From an uncultured Flavobacterium sp. (GTDB taxonomy: Bacteria > Bacteroidota > Bacteroidia > Flavobacteriales > Flavobacteriaceae), in NCBI RefSeq assembly GCF_946220915.1, contig NZ_CAMIHH010000013.1, positions 1 through 50,200 on the forward strand: a stretch of 50,200 nt of DNA, in the 5' to 3' direction. The stretch's first letter is position 1; every line of letters begins with the position of its first letter. Of this stretch, positions 33,154 to 42,255 are shown piece by piece. The notes beneath the pieces were generated by a model. It was not told the origin of the DNA and ran no database searches. It was given only the letters and a program-made list of their open reading frames with translations. Made by a program: the position numbers and the translations under genes.

Positions 33154-34892
33154 GATCTTGTAATTGTGGTTTTGATTGTTGAATTTCCCTGTATGGTTAT
33201 CTTGTATGCTTTATTATCAAGCTTACCGTAATTGTCTGCGTAATTAAAATCTTCCACTTTTATTTGGCCTCCATTGGAATTGAGAGAAAAACCGTTAAAT
33301 ACCAAAGTGTCCCCATTTTGCGAAAAAGGAATATCGGTGTGAAAAAAGGCACTTATGTCCTGGCCTTCGGATACATCGGTAATTTCCAGCCTGTCATTAC
33401 CCACTGCTATATTCCGCGCAAGCGAAACGCCATCGAACTCCATGGAGAGCGACATCGCACTGCTGCTGAAATCATTTACGGCAATGGAGGGATATCCGGG
33501 GAGTTTGCCCCAATATCCGCCATTACAGGTATACTTGTCAATTTTGGCTGTAGGTACGGCTGTATTGTGCGTACCAATGCTCCTCTCCTGATTTCTTCGC
33601 TTAAGCGAACGTGTATAGGACGATGTTCCCGGGTCGATAAATGCGGGCTTACCGTTGATGCCAATGTAAACAGACCCCGCATCTATGTGCTTATGGCCCT
33701 GCTTATGAATCGCATCGAGACCGGCGGCAGAAACCACTACCGTAAATACATCATTGGACAGCTTATAAAATTTAGAATTCTGATATTCCGAAACTGCTTT
33801 TTTCTCAGGGACAACAGCCTTAATCCTGGTAATTTCCGGCAGTGAGAGGAACAAGGCATTTACATCCTGCACACCCGATTTAAGCTGCGGTTCAAAAAGC
33901 TTGTTATATAAGTTATTTATATACGAAAAATCATTCTCGTTGCCGTCGTTAAAGATAACGTACCTTCCGCCATCATTATCATTTATGACAGGCATATAAC
34001 CATTTGCCTCTGTCAGGTCAGTAAGGAACGCAAACATCTTTTCCAGCCTTTTTACATAGGCTTCTGAAAGCGTTATGCCATGAAGCTTTGCCGCATACAA
34101 CGACGTTGCAAAAAATTCGAGGTTAAGGCGGTTATAGTATGTAGAAAGTTCGTAGGTACAGCCATCCGGCAGTATCTGCTTGTTCATTTCGTACTCTAGG
34201 CCGTCTACCGCTTTCTTTATCCATTTTTTATTATTGAAATATATCCCGAGCAGGATAAGCCCCGCATAGTTGGAAATATCGTGGTTGTTGTCCTTATGCT
34301 CTGTAAACATATCGATGTATACCGCATGCCTGTACAATGAATAATCCAGCTTATTTGAAAAATTCCTGTCAGCCTGCAGCTCACTTTTTACAAGGGGCAT
34401 CGCAAACAGCCAGTTGGAAGCCCTTATGGCCACCTCCATGGTACAAACCCAGTTAACCCCATAAAGGTACCGGTTATTGTCAATAAAGCTTTCGGTAGTT
34501 TGTTTTAGGAACGAATACGCTGCACCTGTTTCGCCGTTAGCAGCCATTTCTGCCATTTGCACAGGTAAAAAGCAGCAGCGCGACATATCCCACGGAAATT
34601 TAATATCGTCGCCCTTATCAAAAAAAAGGTTGGTATTGAACCTGCCAAACCTTAGTTCCGGAAAAACCTTTCCTGTCTTGTAATCTTTTTTCCAATCCGG
34701 GGCTACCGAAAAGTCAATGGCTTCACCCTGAATCTTCAAGTCAAATTTCTTTGCCACAGAAGATGGCATTACAGGCTCATAGAGCTGCCTGCAATGTTTC
34801 TTTGCAGCGCCAAAACCAAACGATGCCAGGCGTTGTGCATAAAAAAACTTAAGCTCCCTGGACAATACCGATATGATACGACTTGCACTCAT
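33150..34892 (-). CDS. Heparinase II/III family protein in the biosynthesis operon
   Basis: The 580-residue protein has an N-terminal (alpha/alpha)-toroid domain (about 90-350) and a C-terminal beta-sandwich (about 370-560). Catalytic-type motifs are present: DNNHDISNYAG, CTYELSTYYNRL and GHKHIDAGSVYIGINGKPAF, then SIGTHNTAVP. The fold is that of uronic-acid-polysaccharide lyases. It lacks an obvious signal peptide, which is odd for a degradative enzyme; members of this type found inside O-antigen or capsule loci may trim or edit polymer or act in regulated release. It overlaps wzx by 1 bp and wecB by 4 bp. Confidence 0.85.
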   Translation of the reverse strand: MSASRIISVLSRELKFFYAQRLASFGFGAAKKHCRQLYEPVMPSSVAKKFDLKIQGEAIDFSVAPDWKKDYKTGKVFPELRFGRFNTNLFFDKGDDIKFPWDMSRCCFLPVQMAEMAANGETGAAYSFLKQTTESFIDNNRYLYGVNWVCTMEVAIRASNWLFAMPLVKSELQADRNFSNKLDYSLYRHAVYIDMFTEHKDNNHDISNYAGLILLGIYFNNKKWIKKAVDGLEYEMNKQILPDGCTYELSTYYNRLNLEFFATSLYAAKLHGITLSEAYVKRLEKMFAFLTDLTEANGYMPVINDNDGGRYVIFNDGNENDFSYINNLYNKLFEPQLKSGVQDVNALFLSLPEITRIKAVVPEKKAVSEYQNSKFYKLSNDVFTVVVSAAGLDAIHKQGHKHIDAGSVYIGINGKPAFIDPGTSSYTRSLKRRNQERSIGTHNTAVPTAKIDKYTCNGGYWGKLPGYPSIAVNDFSSSAMSLSMEFDGVSLARNIAVGNDRLEITDVSEGQDISAFFHTDIPFSQNGDTLVFNGFSLNSNGGQIKVEDFNYADNYGKLDNKAYKITIQGNSTIKTTITRS

Positions 34893-36322
34893 TATTTCTT
34901 TAGCTTTTTAATTAATTGCAGCATTTCGCCAACCCTGAAAAAACCGAGGGCGTAGTTAATAGCGGTAAAGACCACTATGGCAGCCAGCACAAATAATGAT
35001 GCATACAGGTGGCTGTAAGTTTCACCAAAGAAAAAGGCCGCTGTCAGTGCAAAGCAGAACAATATCTGCACGGCTTCAAAAACATAGTTCCTTTGTATGG
35101 AATATACCTTTTGCGAATATATGGCGGTAACTATGTACAGGAAAAAGTAAGATATCAATGAGGCAAGGCCAGCACCGTAAAATCCGTAAATTGGGAGCAT
35201 GAGGCAATTAACGCCAATGCTCACAATGGCCGCTGCACCTATGATTATCGACTGGTACTTTGTTTTATTTTCAAACATGAGCCCCATCGAGTTAAAATAA
35301 TAAAAACAGTAAAATACCTGTGCAAATGTAATGAACGAAACAATTTTTATACCGTTGAGGTATTCGTTGTTAAGTGTGAGTATTTCCATTGCCAATGGCA
35401 CGACGGCACAAAAAAGTCCGCCGCATATTGGCGTTAGCACCATAAGGTATTTATTAAACTTGGCAAAGATCTCCTTACCGTCCGGCCTTTCATATATTTG
35501 CCAGCGAAGCGGGTTCCATGCCATAAAAAATGGGGTTACAATAAAAACGTTCAGCAGGTTGCCAAATTTCGAGCCGTAGGAAAAATATCCAAGGGCATCA
35601 TCATCTACAAGGGTTTTCAGCAAAAAACGGTCTGAAAGGTTCAGGAACATGAAAACCAGGTTACCTATCATCATGGGAACGCCATATTGCACCATTTCCT
35701 TGGCAAGCACTTTTTTAAAAGCCCCTCCGGAAAAAGTATCCCTGAACTGCACAAAAGCTATAATGCTCAGTACAATATTGGTAATCAGCAAAGCATAAAA
35801 AGTACCAATGAGCCCCTGCTTAAAGACTACCACAAATAATACATTGAGCAACAGGTACAGCGCCGAATATATAAATGTGGTAGCAATATACTTTTTTGTC
35901 TGGAATTTAGCCCGGTAAAGCACCTGACCGGTTTTATAATGCACAGATAGTATTTCGGTAGCCAGGGCAATGACAATGCAATAAAAAAGGAAACTGTCTA
36001 TAAATGCCATATCAATGAGCACGTACAGCAGGAATAGTGACGCTGAGACATATACCTGCAGCAGCACAAATACCTTGACAACATCCTTTTCGCCATATTC
36101 GCTCGACTTCGTGGTATATTTCCAAAAAGAGCTTCCCAGTCCCAACCCTACAACCGTCCTGAAAAAAGAAGCGATCATGATAACATACTGCATGTTGCCA
36201 TATTCTGCCGGGGACAGGTAATTGGTATAAATAGGAAGGAGCACGAATGTAAGCGCCTGTACTAATATAGGCTGAAGGCTGTATACGGTCGAATCCTTTA
36301 AAAATTGCTTTGCTATGTTCAT
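34892..36322 (-). CDS. wzx: Wzx-type polysaccharide flippase
   Basis: The 476-residue MOP-superfamily protein has about 12-14 membrane segments and the N-terminal pattern of the PST family (LPIYTNYLSPAEYGNMQYV, about 29-47). It should flip undecaprenyl-diphosphate-linked repeat units across the inner membrane. Charged residues lie in predicted helices (e.g. LSDRFLLKTL). It starts 7 bp after gmd and its end overlaps the heparinase-like gene by 1 bp. Confidence 0.92.
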   Translation of the reverse strand: MNIAKQFLKDSTVYSLQPILVQALTFVLLPIYTNYLSPAEYGNMQYVIMIASFFRTVVGLGLGSSFWKYTTKSSEYGEKDVVKVFVLLQVYVSASLFLLYVLIDMAFIDSFLFYCIVIALATEILSVHYKTGQVLYRAKFQTKKYIATTFIYSALYLLLNVLFVVVFKQGLIGTFYALLITNIVLSIIAFVQFRDTFSGGAFKKVLAKEMVQYGVPMMIGNLVFMFLNLSDRFLLKTLVDDDALGYFSYGSKFGNLLNVFIVTPFFMAWNPLRWQIYERPDGKEIFAKFNKYLMVLTPICGGLFCAVVPLAMEILTLNNEYLNGIKIVSFITFAQVFYCFYYFNSMGLMFENKTKYQSIIIGAAAIVSIGVNCLMLPIYGFYGAGLASLISYFFLYIVTAIYSQKVYSIQRNYVFEAVQILFCFALTAAFFFGETYSHLYASLFVLAAIVVFTAINYALGFFRVGEMLQLIKKLKK

Positions 36323-36329
36323 GTAGCGA

Positions 36330-37478
36330 TTACTCTGCCTGCCTTAGTATCTTATGGCCGGCATTTAACAGGTGGATATCTTTCTTAAACAATGTTACGT
36401 CGGCAGCCACCATTTCCTGTACCAGCATCGGAAGGTCGTACTTAGGTGTCCAGCCCAGCTTGGTCTTCGATTTCGTAGGGTCGCCTATAAGCAGGTCTAC
36501 CTCGGTAGGCCTGAAGTATGCAGGGTCGATAGACACAAGTACGCTTCCTATTTCAGGTGTGTTTACACTTTCTGAGCAGTCGGCTATTATAGCCCCGTAA
36601 ATATCATTATCGATAGCTTCAAGGATACCTTTTTCGTCAACGCCTTCGCCTTCAAACCTCATTTTGAATCCTATTTCGGCAAATGCCATAGAAATAAAAT
36701 CACGCACCGTGGTTGTAATACCCGTGGCTATTACATAATCCTCAGCTGTATCCTGCTGCAATATCCTCCACATCGCCTCAACATAGTCTTTAGCGTGGCC
36801 CCAGTCCCTGCGGGCATCAATATTACCCATGTAAAGCTTTTTTTCCATGCCCAGGCCTATCCTTGCTACCGCACGTGTAATTTTGCGCGTTACAAAAGTT
36901 TCGCCCCTTAGTGGTGATTCGTGGTTAAAAAGAATACCGTTGCAGGCAAACATATCATAAGCTTCACGGTAGTTTACCGTAATCCAGTAGGCATACATTT
37001 TTGCTACTGCATAAGGGGACCTTGGATAAAATGGTGTAGTTTCAGATTGCGGCACCGCCTGCACGAGCCCGTAAAGCTCAGATGTACTGGCCTGGTAAAT
37101 GCGCGTTTTCTTTTCAAGTCCGAGAAGCCTTACTGCCTCAAGAATCCTTAACGTACCGATACCATCTGCATTGGCAGTGTACTCGGGCGTGTCAAAGCTT
37201 ACCTTAACGTGGCTCATTGCCGCAAGGTTGTATATTTCGTCCGGCTGCGTTTCCTGGATGATGCGCGTAAGGTTCATCGAGTCGGTCATATCGCCGTAGT
37301 GCAGCTTTAAATTCCTGTCTTTTTCGTGCGGATCCTGGTACAGGTGATCTATACGGTCGGTATTAAACAATGACGACCTTCTTTTAACGCCGTGAACCAT
37401 ATAGCCTTTTTCCAAAAGCAGTTCTGCAAGATATGCACCGTCCTGCCCGGTTATTCCTGTAATAAGTGCTGTTTTCAT
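36330..37478 (-). CDS. gmd: GDP-mannose 4,6-dehydratase
   Basis: This 382-residue SDR enzyme makes GDP-4-keto-6-deoxy-D-mannose. Motifs are ITGITGQDGAYLAELLLEKG (7-26), NLAAMSHV, the catalytic STSELYG and YAVAKMYAYW (Tyr-x3-Lys), with HESPLRGETFVTRK typical of Gmd. Length is normal. It is 4 bp from fcl, with which it makes GDP-L-fucose, indicating fucose in the repeat unit or its branch. Confidence 0.97.
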   Translation of the reverse strand: MKTALITGITGQDGAYLAELLLEKGYMVHGVKRRSSLFNTDRIDHLYQDPHEKDRNLKLHYGDMTDSMNLTRIIQETQPDEIYNLAAMSHVKVSFDTPEYTANADGIGTLRILEAVRLLGLEKKTRIYQASTSELYGLVQAVPQSETTPFYPRSPYAVAKMYAYWITVNYREAYDMFACNGILFNHESPLRGETFVTRKITRAVARIGLGMEKKLYMGNIDARRDWGHAKDYVEAMWRILQQDTAEDYVIATGITTTVRDFISMAFAEIGFKMRFEGEGVDEKGILEAIDNDIYGAIIADCSESVNTPEIGSVLVSIDPAYFRPTEVDLLIGDPTKSKTKLGWTPKYDLPMLVQEMVAADVTLFKKDIHLLNAGHKILRQAE

Positions 37479-37482
37479 AATA

Positions 37483-38433
37483 TTAAATCTTTACTTCTTT
37501 ATACGAATTGCTATTTTCCAGGAACCAGTCATAGGTATCCTTTATTCCTTCTTCCAGTGATATGCGGTGTTTCCAGCCAAGGCCATGCATCCTGGATATA
37601 TCCATGAGCTTGCGCGGCGTGCCATCAGGTTTGGTGCTGTCCCAAACGATCTCGCCCTCATGCCCGGTCGCCTTCTGAATGGTTTGCGCAAGGTCTTTTA
37701 TAGTAAGGTCCTCACCGGTGCCTACATTGTACAAATGTTCCGGCAATTTATTCTCTGCGGCAAAAACAACAGCCTTTGCCATATCGTCCACATGCAGGAA
37801 TTCACGCATTGGCGTTCCGCTTCCCCATAATGTTACAGGGGCGTTGCCATTGTTAGCGGCATCGTGAAACTTACGGATCATTGCCGGCAATACATGGGAA
37901 GTTTGCAGGTCAAAATTATCAAACGGCCCATAAAGATTGGTAGGCATTAGGCTAACATAGTCTTTGCCAAACTGTTTGCGTATCGCCTCACAAAGCTTAA
38001 CACCCGATATTTTTGCTATGGCATACCATTCGTTGGTGGGCTCAAGCGGACCTGTTAAAAGGTAATCTTCCTTAAGCGGCTGTGGCGCCAGCTTAGGGTA
38101 GATGCATGAACTTCCCAAAAATATGAACTTGTCAAGGTCAACATGAAGTGAAGCCTCTATCAGGTTATTCTGGATCAGCATATTATCCATCAAAAACTGG
38201 TAAGGATAAGTATTATTTGCCATAATACCGCCTACTTTGGCTGCTGCATCTATCACAACCTGTGGTTTTTCCTGTGCCAGCATATCTTTTACAGCTGCCT
38301 GGTCCCTAAGGTCGAGATCCTTACTCCCAAAACCGATAATATTGTGATAGCCTTCTTTTTCAAAAGCCCGCCAAACGGCACTCCCCACCATTCCTTTGTG
38401 CCCGGCTATATATATTTTAACATCTTTGTTCAT
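37483..38433 (-). CDS. fcl: GDP-L-fucose synthase
   Basis: The 316-residue bifunctional epimerase/reductase acts on GDP-4-keto-6-deoxy-mannose to give GDP-L-fucose. Seen are AGHKGMVGSAVWRAF (about 9-23), the family-typical FLGSSCIYPKLAPQP and the catalytic EWYAIAKISGVKLCEA (Tyr-x3-Lys). Length matches the family. Located 20 bp after the uronate epimerase gene and directly before gmd. Confidence 0.96.
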   Translation of the reverse strand: MNKDVKIYIAGHKGMVGSAVWRAFEKEGYHNIIGFGSKDLDLRDQAAVKDMLAQEKPQVVIDAAAKVGGIMANNTYPYQFLMDNMLIQNNLIEASLHVDLDKFIFLGSSCIYPKLAPQPLKEDYLLTGPLEPTNEWYAIAKISGVKLCEAIRKQFGKDYVSLMPTNLYGPFDNFDLQTSHVLPAMIRKFHDAANNGNAPVTLWGSGTPMREFLHVDDMAKAVVFAAENKLPEHLYNVGTGEDLTIKDLAQTIQKATGHEGEIVWDSTKPDGTPRKLMDISRMHGLGWKHRISLEEGIKDTYDWFLENSNSYKEVKI

Positions 38434-38453
38434 AAGGTAATCTTCAATTATAG

Positions 38454-39455
38454 TTAACCAATGTTGTAATATTCTTTATACCAATCAACAAAACGCTTTA
38501 TACCCACACCAATGTCTGTATTGGGGCTGTACCCAAGGTCATTTTTAAGGTCCTCTACATCGGCCCAGGTACGCTCTACATCGCCGGGCTGCATGGGCAT
38601 ATAATCCTTTTGGGCTACTTTTCCTGTCGATTTCTCTATTTCAGAGATGAAGCTGAGTAATTCGACCGGCTTGCTGTTGCCTATATTATATACTTTGTAC
38701 AACGTTTCGTCATTACTGAACAATGTTGCCACGATGCCTTCCACGATATCATCTATATAAGTAAAATCCCGGGAAAGCCTGCCTTCGTTAAACACCTTTA
38801 TGGGCTTGTCATTCAATATGGCATCGGTAAACAGGAACATGGCCATATCCGGCCTGCCCCACGGCCCATATACTGTAAAAAAGCGAAGCCCTGTAGTCTT
38901 GATCCCAAACAAATGGCTGTAAGTATGCGCCATAAGCTCATTGCTTTTTTTGGTTGCAGCATACACGCTAATAGGAAAATCCACATTGTCGGTGGTAGAA
39001 AAAGGCACTTTATCATTCAGTCCGTAAACGCTGGAACTGCTTGCATATACAAGGTTTTTCACATTATAATGGCGGCAGCATTCCAGTACATTCATAAATC
39101 CGGAAACGTTGCTGTCCACATACGCGAACGGATTTTCCAGGCTGTAACGCACACTTGCCTGCGCTGCGAGGTTGCATACGGTTTCAAAACCCTGGCCTTC
39201 AAAAACTTTAGGAAGGTTTTGCCTGTCCTCAAGCGCTATTTTAATAAAACTGAAATTCGTATGTATGGAGCTGGTCAGAAAAACATTGTCCTGCACATCG
39301 GTAATGCCCAGTTTGCCAAGCCTGGCCAGCTTAAGGTTGACATCATAGTAATTGTTGACATTATCAAGGCCAACAACAGTATGCCCCATACTCAAAAGCT
39401 TTTCGCATACATGGTATCCTATAAAGCCTGCCGCTCCTGTTACTAGTATTTTCAT
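38454..39455 (-). CDS. Nucleotide-sugar epimerase, probably UDP-glucuronate 4-epimerase
   Basis: The 333-residue SDR epimerase has TGAAGFIGYHVCEKLL (6-21), CNLAAQASVRYSLENPFAY (typical of GlcA/GalA epimerases), YASSSSVYG, SVYAATKKSNE (Tyr-x3-Lys) and FFTVYGPWGRPDMAMFLFT. These are the marks of UDP-glucuronate 4-epimerases, and a UDP-glucose dehydrogenase gene lies upstream, giving UDP-GalA. A different UDP-sugar substrate is not excluded. The 90-bp gap before it holds no clear promoter. Confidence 0.87.
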   Translation of the reverse strand: MKILVTGAAGFIGYHVCEKLLSMGHTVVGLDNVNNYYDVNLKLARLGKLGITDVQDNVFLTSSIHTNFSFIKIALEDRQNLPKVFEGQGFETVCNLAAQASVRYSLENPFAYVDSNVSGFMNVLECCRHYNVKNLVYASSSSVYGLNDKVPFSTTDNVDFPISVYAATKKSNELMAHTYSHLFGIKTTGLRFFTVYGPWGRPDMAMFLFTDAILNDKPIKVFNEGRLSRDFTYIDDIVEGIVATLFSNDETLYKVYNIGNSKPVELLSFISEIEKSTGKVAQKDYMPMQPGDVERTWADVEDLKNDLGYSPNTDIGVGIKRFVDWYKEYYNIG

Positions 39456-39545
39456 ATGTCAGACTAAAGCTTTTGTATGTTGTGTAACTTACTCTTAATA
39501 AGCTGCATGAATTCAAAAAAGGCACTATCCAGCCTTCAACAGCAA

Positions 39546-40943
39546 TTAGCGGACAACCCCTACTCCACTGAATATGAAGCCGATATCTGCCAGTCTGTCA
39601 CCGTCAAGAACGTTCCTGCCGTCAAACACAAATGCCGGCTTCTTCATGTTATCGTAAATTTTTTGCCAGTCATAGTTTTTAAATTCGTCCCATTCGGTCA
39701 GCACAGCGATAGCGTGCGCATCCCTGCATGCTTCATAAGCATTTTCAAATATGGCAACAGCTGCTTTGCCATGCTCCTGCGGCCTGCCAATATGACCCAG
39801 GTCCCTATATATAGTTTCCTTTTCTACCTTAGGATCATAAACCGCTACATTTGCCTGCTCGTTTAACAGGTAATCAGCAACATAAATAGCTGCCGACTCC
39901 CTTGTATCGTTTGTATCTTTTTTAAAGGCCCAGCCCAGGAAAGCAATTTTTTTGCCCGAAACGGTATTATAAAGCGTCCTCACTATGTTGGCTGCAAAAC
40001 GCCGCTTTTGGTGGTCATTCATAATAACTACCTGTTCCCAATAATCGGCAACCTCGTGCAGGCCGTAAGATTTAGCTATATACACAAGGTTAAGGATATC
40101 TTTCTGGAAACACGACCCGCCAAAACCAACAGATGCCTTCAGGAATTTGGGGCCTATGCGGCTATCCATCCCTATGGCTTTGGCCACCTCATTAACATCG
40201 GCTCCTGTTTTTTCACAAAGTTCGGACATCGCATTGATCGATGATACCCTTTGCGCCAAAAAAGCATTGGCAGTAAGTTTCGATAGTTCGGAAGACCATA
40301 CATTGGTGGTAAGTATGCGTTCTTTTGGTATCCAGTTGGCATATACCTCTACAAGCGCCGCAATAGCCTCCTGGCCTTCGGCATCGGCATTTCCCCCTAT
40401 AAGTACCCTGTCAGGGTCAAGCAAATCGGTAACAGCCGTTCCTTCGGCGAGGAATTCGGGATTGGAGAGTATCTGGAATTTTACACCGTTACCGGTATTG
40501 TCCAGTATGCTCCGCACTGCTTCGGCAGTACGTACCGGAAGTGTAGATTTTTCTACTACTATCTTATTATCTTTTGCAACCGCAGCGATCTGCCTTGAAC
40601 AAAGCTCAATATATTTCAGGTCGGCTGCCATACCTTTCCCAAGCCCATAGGTTTTGGTAGGGGTATTAACCGAGATAAATATCATTTCAGCCTCATCTAT
40701 AGCTTTTTCAACATCGGTCGAAAAGAAAAGGTTCCTCCCCCGGGCCGATTTTACAATCTCTCCAAGCCCGGGCTCGTATACCGGAAGGTTATTTATATCC
40801 TCATCATTCCATGCCGCAATTCTTTCGGCATTCAGGTCAACAATAGTTACCTTGATATGAGGGCATTTGTGCGCGATCACGGCCATTGTGGGTCCGCCAA
40901 CATATCCAGCGCCAATGCAGCAAATATTTGATATTTTCATCAT
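39546..40943 (-). CDS. ugd: UDP-glucose 6-dehydrogenase (eukaryote-like form)
   Basis: The 465-residue enzyme oxidises UDP-glucose to UDP-glucuronate. Motifs are CCIGAGYVGGPTMAVIA (8-24), VEKSTLPVRTAE, NPEFLAEGTA and the catalytic Cys in GFGGSCFQKDILNL (about 273-286). The long form with a complete C-terminal UDP-binding domain resembles the animal and plant type, common in Bacteroidota. It supplies the uronate epimerase just downstream. It lies 23 bp after the second dehydrogenase gene. Confidence 0.95.
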   Translation of the reverse strand: MMKISNICCIGAGYVGGPTMAVIAHKCPHIKVTIVDLNAERIAAWNDEDINNLPVYEPGLGEIVKSARGRNLFFSTDVEKAIDEAEMIFISVNTPTKTYGLGKGMAADLKYIELCSRQIAAVAKDNKIVVEKSTLPVRTAEAVRSILDNTGNGVKFQILSNPEFLAEGTAVTDLLDPDRVLIGGNADAEGQEAIAALVEVYANWIPKERILTTNVWSSELSKLTANAFLAQRVSSINAMSELCEKTGADVNEVAKAIGMDSRIGPKFLKASVGFGGSCFQKDILNLVYIAKSYGLHEVADYWEQVVIMNDHQKRRFAANIVRTLYNTVSGKKIAFLGWAFKKDTNDTRESAAIYVADYLLNEQANVAVYDPKVEKETIYRDLGHIGRPQEHGKAAVAIFENAYEACRDAHAIAVLTEWDEFKNYDWQKIYDNMKKPAFVFDGRNVLDGDRLADIGFIFSGVGVVR

Positions 40944-40966
40944 ACAAGGATCAGTCAGTGTTTAAA

Positions 40967-42238
40967 TCAAAGCTTTCCGTCGGCTTTCGCACCCAGAATG
41001 CCTTTCACATCGTATACGATGCTGTTGGAACTTCTCACCTGAGAAAAATCCATATCTTTAAATTCGTTGTGTGCAACGCCAAGCACTATTGCATCAAATT
41101 GTTCTTTCGGCATTTCCGTTACCACATCAAGGCCATATTCATGATGTACTTCGGCAGGTGTAGCCCATGGGTCGAAAATAGTAATATTGATACCATAATC
41201 CTTTAATGCCCTTACTACATCCACAATTTTTGTATTGCGCACATCCGGACAGTTTTCCTTAAAGGTAATTCCAAGCATAAGCAGCTTTGAATTATTTATG
41301 GTCACGTTCCTTTTTATCATCAGCTTAACTACCTGGCTGGCTACATATTCGCCCATGCTGTCGTTCAGCCTTCTTCCTGCAAGGATAATTTCAGGATGGT
41401 AGCCTACTTCCTGCGCCTTTTGGGCAAGATAGTAAGGGTCTACGCCAATACAGTGACCGCCTACAAGGCCCGGCTTGAACGGAAGGAAATTCCATTTTGT
41501 ACCAGCAGCCTCAAGTACTGCATGCGTATCAATATCCATACAGTTGAATATTTTGGCAAGCTCATTCACAAAGGCAATATTAATGTCCCTTTGCGAGTTT
41601 TCTATAACTTTTGCTGCCTCTGCCACCTTTATGGTTGGGGCAAGGTGAGTCCCTGCCTTGATAACCGATCTGTAAAGCTCGTTTACCTTCTGGCCAACCT
41701 CAGGGGTAGAGCCGGCAGTAACTTTTAGTATTTTTTCTACAGTATGTTCCTTATCGCCCGGGTTGATCCTTTCGGGAGAATAGCCTGCATAGAAATCTTC
41801 ATTGAATTTAAGGCCGCTTACGCGCTCAAGCACAGGAACACATTCGTCTTCCGTAACGCCGGGATATACCGTAGACTCATATACCACGATATCGCCTTTC
41901 TTCAGCACTTTACCAACAGTTTCGCTGGATTTGTAAAGTGGTGTAAGGTCGGGCCTGTTATTTTTATCTACTGGGGTAGGAACGGTAACCACATAGTAGG
42001 TACAGTCTTTGATATCATCCATGTTAGTAGAACAATATAGTCCCGCTGCATCAGAAGGCTTGTCTACAAGTACCGACTGCAGAAGCTCGTCTTCCACCTC
42101 AAGGGTACTATCCTTACCGGAGTTCAGCTCGTTTACACGTGCCTGGTTTATATCAAAACCAATTACCGAATATTTTGTAGCAAACAGCCTGGCCAGAGGC
42201 AGCCCTACATATCCCAATCCAATTACTGCTATTTTCAT
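40967..42238 (-). CDS. UDP-HexNAc C6 dehydrogenase (TviB/WbpO-like)
   Basis: The 423-residue nucleotide-sugar dehydrogenase shows IGLGYVGLPLARLFATKY (5-22), GFDINQARVNELNSGKD, VPTPVD, ESTVYPGVTE, YSPERINPGD and the catalytic Cys in GLVGGHCIGVDPYYLA. Sequence style is that of TviB/WbpO, which make UDP-HexNAc uronic acids. The adjacent WbpP/TviC-like epimerase supports UDP-GlcNAcA or UDP-GalNAcA as product. A WecC-type role on UDP-ManNAc is less likely. Confidence 0.9.
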   Translation of the reverse strand: MKIAVIGLGYVGLPLARLFATKYSVIGFDINQARVNELNSGKDSTLEVEDELLQSVLVDKPSDAAGLYCSTNMDDIKDCTYYVVTVPTPVDKNNRPDLTPLYKSSETVGKVLKKGDIVVYESTVYPGVTEDECVPVLERVSGLKFNEDFYAGYSPERINPGDKEHTVEKILKVTAGSTPEVGQKVNELYRSVIKAGTHLAPTIKVAEAAKVIENSQRDINIAFVNELAKIFNCMDIDTHAVLEAAGTKWNFLPFKPGLVGGHCIGVDPYYLAQKAQEVGYHPEIILAGRRLNDSMGEYVASQVVKLMIKRNVTINNSKLLMLGITFKENCPDVRNTKIVDVVRALKDYGINITIFDPWATPAEVHHEYGLDVVTEMPKEQFDAIVLGVAHNEFKDMDFSQVRSSNSIVYDVKGILGAKADGKL

Positions 42239-42255
42239 ATATTTTGCTATGTCTG

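Noticed and set aside
33264..33845. Plus-strand open frame of 193 codons inside the heparinase-like gene
   Set aside because: Shadow of the real gene on the opposite strand, with no recognisable domain or promoter.
38913..39446. Plus-strand open frame of 177 codons inside the uronate epimerase gene
   Set aside because: Antisense to an intact SDR enzyme with all catalytic motifs.
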